The position numbers and the translations under genes are program-made. The notes under the pieces were generated by a model that was given only the letters and a program-made list of their open reading frames with translations, had not been told where the DNA came from and did not search any database. A DNA stretch of 64,000 nucleotides from Ramazzottius varieornatus (lineage: Eukaryota; Tardigrada; Eutardigrada; Parachela; Ramazzottiidae): the NCBI GenBank assembly GCA_001949185.1, contig BDGG01000001.1, positions 5,990,779 through 6,054,778 on the forward strand, read 5' to 3'. Positions 33,672-47,800 of the stretch are shown here, piece after piece (position 1 is the first letter of the stretch; the number at the start of each line of letters is the position of its first letter).

Positions 33672-35514
33672 TCACATGTAATTCCGGTTCGAGCCATGTC
33701 CCACATGTTCATTCTCATTTTTGAGGAAGTACGCAAAGACGAACGTCCACATCAGCATGCGTCGGCACTTGAGCAAAGTCTCCCAAGCTTGACGTGGCGT
33801 CTCAGCTTCGAAGCGGTTCATCTCCAGAGCTTTCATCTTTTCCACCTTCATGTGCATCTGTGGCTTTAAGGCTTGTTCTAGACGGAGACTTTCTTGGTAG
33901 GCCTTGAAGCGGTCCTGGTGGAACATGTACCGCTCGACCAGAGCCTTCGACTCGTGACTGGCGTCCTTGTTGGCCTCGGAGACGCTGTACGTACTACAGC
34001 GGACCAAGTCGTGCGGTCGCCAAGTGCCCAGGCGAATCCAGCAGAATTCGTAGCCACAACCTGGTCTACGACAAGTCATATGATTACTGTAAATACTCGC
34101 TGCGTCCGCGCAGTACGTCCTCGTACAAGTGAAGTACAGCCCCAGTCCAGTTTCACGGACTGCGCAACCCCCTACGCGGGTGCATCGTTACGTACGAATC
34201 GTACTGCGCGGATGCAGCGAATATTTACAGTACCTAAAGATGAGTTGTTGATTAGAACAATTCCCGACAACGAATGCGGAACCTCTGCCACTAAAATTAA
34301 CAAGATCGATCGTCTTTCCAAGTGACGCACCTTTTTTTGGTGTCAATAACTCTGGAAACGTGCGTCACTTGAGAAAGTAATCTCGTCAGTTCGTCTGCCG
34401 AGCTTCTAGATTAACAACGATTTCGTTTTGAACAAGGAATATGTGAGAAAGCGCTCTTTAGATTCGATAAAATCTAGACGAATGAGGTATATTTGAGGAA
34501 TTGTATTCAAACAACAAAAGGAACTTGCATTCTTCTCGATAGACATAGCGCATTTCGGACGGGGTTTGCTGTGCTGAACTAGCCATGCTGAAGTCGCCAC
34601 ATCGTCCGCTGCCTTCTGTTTCCACGTCTTCAGCAATCGACAACATAGTGGATCATGCCATTCCTGATCACAAGCACAACAAAACGTATCATGGCATTCA
34701 GAGCAGTTCACTCCCGTCAGAGCGCCATGTGTTCGATCTCGAATGGCCAAGCTAGAGTCGGGACCAGGACACCAGCGCAGGTACTTGGCCATCTCCACGA
34801 ACACCTCACTGACTACTTTCTGGTTCTTGGCCACGATTCGAGGGTTGGATTCAACCAAGCCAATCCCGAGAATGTCCTCGATCAGGACTGGGCAGTCGGT
34901 AGCAGGACACTCGAAGCGATCTGAATCAAAGGTGGACACTTTGTCGGCCAAGTAGTCCATCCAGCAGTTCCTGCAGAAGTTATGGCCATACACAGGGCTG
35001 GCAGAGTTATCGTTCGTCAGTGACTCGAAGAAAATACCACAGGAAGCCCGTCACAACGACAGAACACATCAAGAATGACCAGACGGGCATTTCCAGCCTG
35101 TCATCGTGTCAACTGACCCAGGGTGTCAAACAAACAGAAATCACGTGGCGCACTGACAAATGGTGTAGGCGCACGTGAAAAAAACAATCCATGACGTCAT
35201 TGTTACTTACGTTGTCCATGAACCACTTGTTGCTTCTCTCCACAGAACGGATCCTCTATCTTCCGTTTGTTATCGAAGAGCACGTTGACCAGCTCTTGCT
35301 TGTTACATTTCATGAAGCCCAGGAGAAGTCGACTACTTCTGAAAGAAGTCTAAAAGAGGAAAGAACAGTGGAAGGGAGTTCCACCGGAAATGGAATATTA
35401 TAGATTCGGTCTACCTGGAGCAGGTCGCTCATTTCTTGAACATCTTCAAACATCCGGTTGACGATGGCTTCTGGAGAGAAGATCTCGGAATCAGCTGTTC
35501 GATCTGTGGTCGAT
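33672..35514 (-). CDS. Ariadne-like RBR protein with degenerate RING domains
   Basis: Segments recognisable as ARIH1-like, in order, are as follows. A UBA-like part is split over about 35514-35415 (SPEAIVNRMFEDVQEMSDLL) and 35349-35211 (LVNVLFDNKRKIEDPF). A RING1/IBR exon at about 35023-34525 reads GHNFCRNCWMDYL, LRWCPGPDSS and FCCACDQEWHDPLCC. An exon at 34086-33672 holds RING2 and the ariadne C-terminal helices (NHMTCRRPGCGYEFCW..TLLKCRRMLMWTFVFAYFL). RBR ligases pass ubiquitin through a RING2 cysteine. Several Zn ligands appear changed: the CP-K-C start of RING2 is RPKC, and FCWVC is FCWIR. The C in the G-C-N-H-M catalytic motif is not supplied by any splice I could construct. The N-terminal part of RING1 and the start codon were not found. 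It is either a pseudogene or a pseudo-ligase. Confidence 0.7.
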
Positions 35515-35946
35515 CAATACTGCGCCACCCTGAAGTGACAAGGCAGGAACCGAAGAATTAGTTCGTTCTGGGCAAAGTTCTCCAGAAGTCTGGGGTCACG
35601 GCGTAGAGGCATGGTAGAGGAAATTTAGGCAAGGGCCAGGGTAGCTCAAGGGTGGAGGCCAGGGCTCGCCCAGACCTGCACTAGCGCCCGGCCCTAGGGT
35701 GCCGCGTCTAATATCGTATATCGAATGGAAAACTGATTCCATTAATTTTTTTCTTAATAATAATTCCGTTTTGTTGTCTCCTGCACCTGCATGTCTAACT
35801 TTGATCCGAGTATGTCATATTTCATCATATTCCTCCAAAGCGTTATCTAGCCAGGCCCAGCCCGACAAGCCAGGCCCAGCGTAACCCAGCCTCGGGGTCC
35901 AGTATTTCGTGGTTTTACTGCGGGAACACTCAACACTGTGCAGTCA

Positions 35947-36522
35947 TTACACGAGCGAAGTCGAGGTTCGAACTTGGAGTCTGTTTATCTGGAAGCCTTC
36001 GGACCATAGGAAGGGACCGCTACGGTTAAAATTCTGGCACCTTATTTTTTTAGCAAGTTCGGGAGCCGCAGGCAGCTCCGTAATCGAACATGACTCATGC
36101 ATGAAATCAGTTAATACATCGTTGTGCTTGCTGATGAAGCGTGTAAATTTACTGATTTTCCCGCCCCTCTCTGACTGCCGTGAAAAATAAGCTGCCATAA
36201 ATTTGACCGTGACGCGCATTTTCGACCTTGGAGACATTTTGCAGTACAGCTGCTCCAAGCTACTTGGAGAAGTGAGTGGAACAGAAGAGTCTGGGACTTC
36301 CTGGTTTTTCAAGGCGAATGTCATTAGAAGTTGGAGCCGGTAACGATGTGATTTGAGTTCCCGAAGGAGAAGTCTGTCCTTGGATAGTCGCTCGAATAAG
36401 TCACGAGTTTTCATTCCGAGTCTCCCGTGTTCTTGACTGGAAGACTTTCCAGACAGCGAGTTATCGCTCCTAGGATACGTGCCGCTGGTTGTGCCCACTG
36501 CTAAGGCAACATTGCTTTTCCT
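35947..36522 (-). CDS. Uncharacterised basic protein exon (191 codons)
   Basis: This is a long open minus-strand segment from a cccag acceptor at 36522 to a stop. It reads GMKTRDLFERLSKDRLLLRE and then PRSKMRVTVKFMAAYFSRQS and HNDVLTDFMHESCSITEL. The composition (Leu, Lys, Arg, helical heptads) looks protein-like. There is no in-frame ATG before GM.. (about residue 33), so an upstream exon is likely. I do not recognise a family. It is adjacent to the 5' end of the ariadne-like gene but I could not splice the two together. Confidence 0.35.
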   Translation of the reverse strand, partial: RKSNVALAVGTTSGTYPRSDNSLSGKSSSQEHGRLGMKTRDLFERLSKDRLLLRELKSHRYRLQLLMTFALKNQEVPDSSVPLTSPSSLEQLYCKMSPRSKMRVTVKFMAAYFSRQSERGGKISKFTRFISKHNDVLTDFMHESCSITELPAAPELAKKIRCQNFNRSGPFLWSEGFQINRLQVRTSTSLV

Positions 36523-36580
36523 CTGGGTTCGAAAATTGAAAGTTAAAACCGTCCAATGATACAGTTTGAAGCGTCTTCTA

Positions 36581-36781
36581 CAGTGTGGGCAATTAAGTTA
36601 CTCTAAAAGGGGGAGGGCCAAAATCGAGTTTTCGACAAGTGACGTAGAAACTCCGGCTCGAAGTAATCAGCGGATCAAGCGGCAGTTCACGTCTCTGGAT
36701 TGCAGCTTGATCAGCTGTTTGCTTTCTGCGTCACGTCGATTTTGGCCTTGCCCCCTTTTAGAGTACCTTATTTGCCTACAC
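36581..36781. mobile_element. 201 bp MITE with about 46 bp TIRs and TA flanks
   Basis: The left arm cagtgtgggcaattaagtta and the right arm (revcomp) gtgtaggcaaataaggtact continue as ctctaaaaggggg and ggccaaaatcga. TA lies at both borders. The CAGTG start is typical of Tc1/mariner-like ends. The interior has no ORF of note. Confidence 0.85.
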
Positions 36782-38550
36782 TACGTGTTTATCAGCAAAG
36801 TTGACTTGACTGCTTCCATAGTTCACGGCTCGGAAGCAACTCTTTCTGTCGTTTCTCCTAAAGGCCTACCGGTGACAGAAAGCATGCAAACGTTGATTGG
36901 TTAGCTGTTGGTTTTTGGGGCCGTCAAGATTTGCAGCCTTTGCGTGGTACCGGCAATACCCACATGGAGCTTTGTCTAACTTTTCAACGCTTTTTTCCGA
37001 TGTAGCACATGTAATGGTCGTAAATGGATTGCAACGTTTGGCGGTCGAGAGATGTAAGAAGGACTTGATTAGACTGAGTTGTGAGCAGAGGTTAGCATGT
37101 AAGAGACGACAGCGTACACTCAAAATACTTCTATCGCAAAGAGCAATCCTGTATTGTCCATTCACGAGTTGGACAAATATTTCTAGTGGCTCTTGACTAG
37201 TGGCTCTTGGCTCTTGAAAGATTGCAGCGGCGAAAACCAGGTCAGAACTTGTTCCTCTATTGACAGATTTGTTTTGTGTAAGCATGCGTTCGATGAGGAT
37301 GCCACCGCATAAGCTGCTCAACTGTTTTCTGACCATATCCTGGAAGAACTACTTGGAAATCAGCGATTCTGACTTCATCCAAAACGCTGTTTTCCCAGCG
37401 AGTCAATCCTTACTTTGATGGAAAGGTAACCGGAAGTTTCTAGAGAATAGAAAGGACTACTAACAACTATGTTTGCGGCATTTCGTTATCAGGGAAGCCC
37501 CCTCCCCCTTCCCAAGTTCAGTATTGAAATTCCTGAAAATTGTGTGCTGGATTGTTGGTTCGTTGTAGAAAGCATTGCAATTAGCACGATAAAGTGTACA
37601 ACTCTGCAGCCGCAATAAACCTGAGTGAGGCAAGCGCGACAACTTGCCATGCTCGAGACATACCTAAACTTGCACATCGGCTGCTTTGTTTTCGCAATGT
37701 CGCTACCAGGAATCGTCCCGCATATCTTTCTAGCTCAATACATCCTGGCGTACAATTATCAGTTTTTACTGCAGAGGGCACAGTGAAGAGAAAGGCAATT
37801 CAATAACCAACTAACGGACCAGCTTGACTATTTTGAAGAAAACAGCCTTGAAAAGTGAGTCGCTGTGCCATTTTCTTATATTGTTATCCATGAGCATTGC
37901 AAGGCGCCGTTTGAGAAAGCTATCACTTCGTAAGCCTCTACAACTTTGACAATCGTTGGCTCTTGACTGAACGCACGAATCGAGATAGAACGCTGCGAAA
38001 CCGTAATTGTGTATGCGGATCCACAGGAACGCTGTTTTTCCTCGCTTTGCACGGCGGTGAATTTGACCATTTCTCTGACGAGACCATTGCTCCGACATAC
38101 AGAAACTTTACATGGAAGGGCTCCCCCTCTCCCGCATCTGATTGTCTCTCAGAAAAGCCGGAATGCTCGATAACTCCCCTTGAAATAGGAGAATGCCTAG
38201 GTACTCGTAATAAAGGGGAAAAGAAAAAGCTGGTCGGTAGGGCGTCCCTGCCGCTGATCAGATTTAACTTGTTCCCCTGCAGATCCACCGCCCACAGCCA
38301 GTCAAAACTCAAAACTGCAGAATCACAGCAGCACAGTGGCCGCCAGCTTGCTTTACATTCCAATCGCGCCAGATCGAGTCAGACTCGCGCTAGACTTCTG
38401 CGTTCCGAGTAATCATGACTAGAAATTCAATCAACTATATCAAAGGCTCCCTGTAGTATTTTAAGGCACCTTTTCCACCTTGCGGAAGGCACCTTCGTTG
38501 CCTAGGGTGGAAAGGTGGAAAATCGTTTATCAGAGAGGCTTTAAGGTGGG

Positions 38551-38591
38551 AAAAAGGCACCAAAAGGCACCAAAAGGCACCAAAAGGCACC
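38551..38591. repeat. Tandem decamer repeat (aaaaggcacc)
   Basis: Four adjacent copies of a 10 bp unit. Further ggcacc words and inverted ggtggaaa words occur just upstream (38463-38525). Confidence 0.9.
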
Positions 38592-38754
38592 GCTAGTACA
38601 CGTGTGGGCTCGCCATGTGGAGGCCAAGAATTTTTCAGAAAAAGCGAAACCTTCCCTTGCCCTACTCAAATTTCATCAGCTGTGCCTCTAAGCAATGAGC
38701 CCGGTCTTTTGAGGAACCTTGCCGACAGCTAGCGATGTTAATTAATCAACCAAC

Positions 38755-39235
38755 GCTGGATATAACCGGTTATATCCGGTTAAAAGTCGGTTTCGATAAC
38801 GGCTTTAACCAACCGCCTTTTATCCAGATGGAAGCCATAACCAACCGCCATTAACCGGATAGAAGGTTTTATACATCTGCATTCTTATCCGGATGGTGCG
38901 ACAACACAAAACATCAGGAAAAAGCCGAAAAGCAAATTCCAACAAACTCGAAATTTGGGTTTCGCTGTTCAACAATGTTCATTTTGAGAAAACATTGCTA
39001 TCTGTCTAGAGGGCCATTCTGAATTCTGAGGAAACCGATAACAGGGCCGTTTACGGAGCGAATAAGCTGGACAATCTTCGAAGGCTTGATATGAGTTCGG
39101 ACAGTTATCCGGATAGTTATCCGGTTATCCGGCTAACACTTTATCCAACCGCCTGTCAGCCGGATAGACCTTTTAACAAACCACCCTTTCCGGATGAAGT
39201 TTCATCGAACCGCCTATCCAACAGTTTAACCATTT
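38755..39235. repeat. Degenerate ttatccgg(at) repeat array
   Basis: The words tatccggtta, ttatccggat and ccggatag and their complements (aaccgcc as spacer) recur more than a dozen times in mixed orientation. A second array of the same type lies at about 61200-61890. It looks like a decayed satellite or transposon subterminal repeat. No coding sequence. Confidence 0.8.
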
Positions 39236-39905
39236 AACCAACCATCAACAACCCTACTTACAGCCCACTTAGTTCCGATCAAACAAGTGTACCTGATCGG
39301 AACATGTGTGCATTTCTTCCCAAATTCCGCCATTCGAGTCAAGGACTTTTTTACGCAGGATTGTCATATCTCAATTTTTCCATCTTTCTGCCGTCACCGT
39401 TTCCAGCTTTCAGCTGGAGGACTTGCGGAAATGGCGTAAATCCTTTGTTAGTTCGGCGTTGCCGACCTTGAAGTATCAACCAGACGGTCTTGTGACGTTG
39501 ATTGAATTACTTATAATCATTTTGCTAATCTTGAGGCAGTGGCAGCAGCTTTCCGCTGTCGACTTAAGTGCCGGAGAGACAGGAAAGAGTGCAGACGACT
39601 GTGCCGTTCCGTTTTCCGATGTGATTAGATGGAGAAGTAAAAAAGTACGAAGTACCACACTGTATGCGGAAGACCATTAATTGCTTCACTGATTGGACTA
39701 ATGTGGCATATGGTCGGCCTTCTTCGTCACCTCTAGGAACCAACGAGAGTGAAAACTAAGGATACCCGTCAGACCGACGAGTATAAAAAACTAGTCTTTG
39801 CAGTTCGTGGCTGAGATTCCGGATCAATTCACTTCACCTTTGAAGTTCTCCGTCCGCCGTTCTATGCGTAGAAACCCAATCACGGAAAAGATCCATCTGC
39901 TTGTG

Positions 39906-42900
39906 ATGAGACACGTTTTTGTTTTGAGTATTGTAACATCTGTTTTGTGCTTCCCGCATTCCACACCGCTCTCCGCGAACTTCACGCACCTGACACCAAG
40001 CGTTGAACTTCGAATCTTAACTCCCGTTCTCCAATCCACCACAATTCTTGGTACTTACTCCGTAATTGGCCCAGCTTTCGACCTCGCTCTACTGGATGCA
40101 AAGACGATGTACCCGGAAGTGAAAATACTCCAACAGCTAGTCGACGACAGCTCGCCAGATTGTAACTCCTGGAACGACGAGGTGGAAAACGAGCTGGCTG
40201 CAAGTTATTATCGGTCTCTCAGCTTACCATCCAACGGTACAGTCGTCAATGCCATCATTACCGCAGGTAAGTTACGCCTTCCGTTTTTTTAAATACGTAT
40301 AGCCGAACTCTTCGAGTGTCTTTCCCATATAGAAAGTTAGGTCCTGACAGACTCCTGTCAGACTATTGCTACTGGGCACTTTATGTGAGATGTCTGGATA
40401 ACACGAGCCCCGTATCCGAAATCTGACATAAATATTACACCGTGTGAATAATGGACTGACCGAACTGCACGTCGAAACCTGGTCGTCACACCCTCGGTTT
40501 CAGCGAAAAGCCGGGTTCCACGTTGAAGAACCTCAATTAAATCATTCAGTCTTGCTGGTTCGCCATTATTTTGCTTTTTCTACTCCGTATTGATAACTAG
40601 CTCTTCCTGAAGCATCAAAAATCTTCATACCCTGATCGATGCTGAGATCCGAAATGGGACGACAAGAAGAGCAGCAACAAAAACCTCGTTAGTCTGGCAT
40701 CAACTACTTTTCCTGGAATACACATTTTGCCTGTACTTTTCAGCTTCATAAGGTACCCGGCTATTGCTGTCGAATTACACCCTTGTCTGTAGTATACAAT
40801 TCTTAGTCCTGACTTTTTTTGGTAAGGATGAAAATCGAGCTGTTGGCTGACTTGTCATCTTGAAGACGATTTAAGTTAAACTGGAACACCGTCGATCACG
40901 GGAAACGGAAAGCAAGAAGATGGTATTATTCTGGCCCGAACAATTACAAGTTTTACACTTTCCGTTCTCCTGGGAGGGAAATTGGCTCAAATTGCACCAA
41001 GTCCTGACGGCACGATCGAGCCCGCAACCCGTACAAGGCTCCGAAAAACGGGAAGTGAGCAATCCGATCGGTACTGGCCTGAATAGATGTAAGTTTCTCA
41101 CTTTCTGTTCTTGCTTGCTTCGAGCTTTTTTAGTTCGAAAAGCACACCCTCATCCCTCAAACCACATCGTTCCAGAACTCAACCGCTTCCGCACGGATCA
41201 TCGTCTGTGCTTAAAGGATTGTTACATTACCCTTCTTGACAATAGTGTGACTGTGTTGTGTGTATTTTTGTTTCAGTTTCGTCCCTTTCAAGAAAGATCC
41301 TCTTTCCAGTTCTCACTATCAAACTTCAATTCGGTGTTCCAAAATGCGATCCTGGCTACAGTATTATCTGTACTCGTACCCTGTCCATCTGTTTGGTTTG
41401 GACCGTTTAGTGTCTTGAAGTCTGATATCGGCCTGTCCTCTGCCGAACAGGAAAGGATGGTTTTCAAGAGCGTATTTTTAAGGAAGTGAGTTTTTTAATA
41501 AAGATGGTGACTGAAAACCTACCGTTTATCGGCAAGCTGAATGTGCACAGGAGTGACGTGGTCTTACCGCAGTGGTATGGGGGCATGTGGATAGTCTGAC
41601 CTCGATCTCGCATCGGTCTGACTGAAGTCTGATGGGCGTATTTTCGAAGTTTTTTTACACTATGGTATCCGTTTGCAAACTCAAAATAATATGATAGTTA
41701 TGCCAAGCCGTATCTGGTATTACAGACACATTCCAAAAACGACCAGCAAACTCTTGCTTGTTTTGCCGTAGGATGCGCGGAGTCTCGGCCGCTAGCTCGG
41801 CTGGCATCAAACTGGAACATTCTGGTGATAACAAGGTACAGCTCAAGCAACGGGATTAGAAATTAATCGACCCGAATTATCAGCCTTTGATTTCCTCTTT
41901 TAGTGGGTCGACCCCTGTCCCAGAGGGACCGTTGCAAAAAGAGCACTTTTCAACCTGGATTTCAACGGGATTAACTGCCACATTTATTCCACACATGCGC
42001 TTCTATTCCCACTTGATGAAAAAGTTCAATTGGACGTCTGCGGCCATAATAGCTGATCTGGCTGGTACCCAGTACTCAAGTACCTTGGCAGAAATTATTG
42101 CTCAGGACCTAACTCACAACTCCGGCTGTCAGATAGCTCACTTCACCTTTAACTCATCGAAAACTGCTTTGATCGATTTCAGTTGGGAACTAAACCACTT
42201 TCAAGAGACAACACGAGGTACCGAGGGACACGCGAATTATAGTATATTCGAACCAGAAAGTAGCGAATATGATGTCCGCATGATGGCTTTAGAACTTATC
42301 TTCCTTATTACAGTGTGCTTGTTTTTTGGAACATCGAAGCCTCTTCGTCAGTTTATGGTGAGGTGGAGGACAGTAGAATACATTTTTTATTTGATTCTCA
42401 TTTCTCGGTTCAGTGTCACGCAGTGTATTCTCCCGATAGTTCTGCGAACTACGTCAATACGCTGGTAAATTTATACCCGCGTCGGTATCACTGGTTGCTT
42501 GATTGTTGGCGTCAATGAACTTAATTGGCTATTTATCCTTGATTGAAAGCACAGATATTCTCTGTTCCCGCCGGGTAACATTTACCGCAACACAACGATA
42601 CAAGTCTTGAGTTTGGTGGATGAATGGGTGCTGTTTCTTGACTGCTTTGGCATTCAGAGGGCTTGGGATATGTACCACTCGTTACTCCTGGTTGAACCAG
42701 ACAATTGGCCATTTTCCGCCTCAACAAACCGCGATTACGGCGCAACATGGAAGCAGAAATCAGATAAGGTCTACCACCGACCATACGGTCCCACCCAAGT
42801 AGTACGTACAGTAACCATCTATATTTCAACAACGTCTGAAAGAAGGTCGCATCATGTTTTTTTTCCTGGATCCATCACCTGGATCCATCGGGGTATCGAA

Positions 42901-43538
42901 CGGTCACTATCAATCTCAGAAAGCTGGACCAAGAAACTCTGGAGTTTAAAGTACTGTGATAGAGCTGCGTGCCGAGTCAAACAGCTTTTCTAACGCAAAC
43001 GATGGGTGGCTGCCTACTATAAGATACAGTATCATCTAAAGTTCTTTTTCCCGCAGACAGTTTGCATTCAAGATGCCGAACATTTTCTCTGGAAGCACAG
43101 AGCCAACTTCTCCTGGCGTGGTTCGTGGCCTGTCCGCGATCGACCAACAGACGATTGGGGTAACGGCGTTTCAGGTATTGCCAGATCTCGGCCAATATGT
43201 CTTCATGTGGCAGCTAATTAGCTTATTGGCAGGGTACGTGAGACTGTCCATCATTGTGGGATGCACGACTGTACTGTGTGGCATCATCACCGCCGGCGCT
43301 TTCGCAACGCTTTTAGTAATAAGGTACTGTACGGCTACTGATGGTTGTGAATTTACTGGCACCCGGAAGTACCCGCCAACATAACGACACGATCTTCGCA
43401 ATTGTCAGACTACGGCGATCTCGTATTTCTGATTACGGACCATGGTGGATGCTGGATTGTTTTCACCTGGACTTCGTGCGACCATCCCTCCATAATCGCA
43501 CCTCATTTCTGGTTTTACTTGGAATGTCGGACTTTTAG
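39906..43538 (+). CDS. Natriuretic-peptide-receptor-like membrane protein without kinase or cyclase (copy A)
   Basis: The exons are 39906-40266 (signal peptide, then LRILTPVLQSTTILGTYSVI), 41772-41835 (CAESRPLARLASNWNILVIT), 41904-42217 (FSTWISTG..KKFNWTSAAIIAD), 42314-42357, 42658-42798 (WDMYHSLLLVEPDNW), 43057-43159 (FSWRGSWPVRDRP), 43233-43323 (TM helix LSIIVGCTTVLCGIITAGAF) and 43409-43538 (short tail, RRSRISDYGPWW.., stop). Phases agree at all joins except across 42799-43056, where the expected DG...LDPSGYR block is split between two frames. The extracellular part is a periplasmic-binding-protein-like ANF receptor domain, as in NPR-A/B/C. With only about 45 cytoplasmic residues it resembles the clearance receptor NPR-C. 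An upstream ATG at 39864 is possible. Confidence 0.75.
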
Positions 43539-44082
43539 TCTACCAGTCTAACTTTGTATCAACTAACCCTCATATATGGACCAAAAAAACCGTTATTAAG
43601 CACTGAAAACTCGTCACCAACCAATACACCTCATTTCGCATGCAGTTACTGTAGTTTAGCCTCAAGCCCTCAGTCCGCCGTACAAAATTATGTATCTTTC
43701 CAAAGGAAACTGCTCGCTCTTAGATTTCCTAGTCAGAGACGGATATCGTCCCGGATATCTCACAGGATACCTAGTCTGGATGGCTCGACTAGTCGCCGTA
43801 GTCGCCGAGGTTATCGCATGGGACTTATCTTTCTCGAATAGGATAAGCTGTTGACATTAGTTAGCCACATGACGTCTTATCAAACTACAAGCACGGTAAG
43901 ATATGACAGTGGAAGTTTTGACGTCAGCGGCGGCACCAAATGGGTGTGCTTCGCACCATATCTCCGTCAGGATGCATCGCCCTCTCGCGGTTGTATTCAG
44001 GTGCACTATTGACATGAAATAGTAAAGTGTTCAAGTTCGATCCCGGAGTTACGCCAAAGTATCAAACTGGCCTCTCTGTGCG
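43539..44082. other. Intergenic, no supported gene
   Basis: This gap separates the receptor copy A stop from the LRR-RTK start. I looked for kinase-homology or guanylate-cyclase exons of copy A here and found none. Confidence 0.55.
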
Positions 44083-46633
<2,551 letters not shown>

Positions 46634-47457
46634 CCGGAGCTATTGGACCAGTGTATTTTTCAAAGTACCAAGCAGCGTCATCACAGTGTATCCAGACTTC
46701 GATACTCCCATTTAATACAGAAGCCCTTCCTTCCCGCGTGATAGGATTTTCTCATAATGAGACACCGTAATCCACTTTTTTATGGAATGATCCCATGTTT
46801 TGCTTATGTAAAAGAATGTTCACCGTTAGTGGGAACGCCGTAAACGAGCTCGACCGAGCCCCGATTTACGTAGAATGGCCTTCCAGAATAGGATGGGGGA
46901 AGAAGGCACCTCTAGAAATGTTCGAGCGGACTGATTGACTAACAGGCCTAGGTGGAGACCGAATAAACCTTAGACAATTGGTTCGCACGGTTTTGTCTTC
47001 TAGAGGTTCAATTCGTCCGATCACAGTTGTTGCAGTGAGTACTATACCCAGCGCGAGCACCTTTGCATTGACAGCGATAACCTTCGGGCACCGACATTAT
47101 GCTATTGGCAAATCATGTGTGCACGAGAGCCCGTCTTGGTGAGAGCACCTTTCCGCGGTCCGAGATCAGAGTTCGTAAACCTCGATGAGAAAATCGGCAT
47201 AGAAAAAGCTGAACATCGACTCGATCAGATGGTGTCAAAGATATCTACCCAGGGTTTCTATTTTATATCCCCACCTACACTGAAGTTTAATCCCCAGTGT
47301 TCGGCAGTATTGGGTACTTTGAAGTCCTCCAACCGTTCTCAACCGAAAGAAAATTCTGCTCTTGCGCGATGGACAGATGTTTAGCAGTGCCGTTGCTTGC
47401 GTTCAGCCTTTTTTCTGGTAGCGGTCCGAGGTGAGGGAGTGTTGTGTCAGTCTGTTA
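46634..47457. other. Intergenic, no supported gene
   Basis: A plus-strand ORF (47115-47384, 89 codons) has no recognisable domain. The first 100 bp are the probable 3' UTR of the kinase gene. Confidence 0.5.
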
Positions 47458-47611
47458 CTGTAGTGCTACCAAATTATCGCGCACTGAACCACATGACGAG
47501 TCATCGCTGCCCGGCGTGATCAGATGTTATCAGTTTAGCCTCACTGACTCTCACCCGGGCATCATTTACTGTTCACATAGTTGAGTGCGCGATGATTTGG
47601 TAGCACTACAG
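47458..47611. mobile_element. 154 bp MITE with 28 bp TIRs
   Basis: The left ctgtagtgctaccaaattat and the right (revcomp) ctgtagtgctaccaaatcat continue to cgcgcact, with one mismatch over 28 bp. There is no ORF. It lies 15 bp before another MITE. Confidence 0.85.
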
Positions 47612-47626
47612 AATAACAATCTTCAG

Positions 47627-47800
47627 TACACGCACGATGGGATATTATGGGACAGGCCTTTTCGCTACGGCGGCACTGAAGCACGTATGTACTCGACCGA
47701 TTCACAGTAACACACTTTTCGACACTTGTCTACGGTCGAATTCCCATTTTTCCGTTCTCTTCGCCTGTCCCATAATTTTTACTGTCCCATCGTTCGTGTA
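47627..47800. mobile_element. MITE copy c of the 3462 family, 174 bp
   Basis: It starts tacacgcacgatgggatatt and ends ccataatttttactgtccca + tcgttcgtgta. The internal block gccttttcgctacggcggca matches copies a and b. It is the shortest copy and lacks part of the duplicated subterminal block. Confidence 0.85.

Larger units (their letters stand above)
36782..39905. other. 3.1 kb repeat-rich stretch without a supported gene
   Basis: Opposed long ORFs overlap at 36866-37336 (minus, 156 codons from an ATG) and 36897-37196 (plus), and again at 37938-38412 on both strands. None has a recognisable domain, so they are not called. Repeats at 38551-38591 and 38755-39235 are listed separately. 39306-39680 (plus) is a 124-codon open frame with no homology I recognise. 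A TATA-like tataaaaa at about 39781 precedes the receptor gene at 39906. Confidence 0.45.

Noticed and set aside
36866-37336. 156-codon minus-strand ORF from an ATG
   Set aside because: It overlaps a plus-strand ORF, has no domain or splice support, and lies in a repeat-rich stretch.
37938-38412. Opposed 141- and 149-codon ORFs
   Set aside because: Both strands are open over the same interval and neither shows a recognisable feature; the plus one has no ATG start.
43539-44082. Possible guanylate-cyclase or kinase-homology exons of receptor copy A
   Set aside because: No segment in any plus-strand frame resembled those domains.
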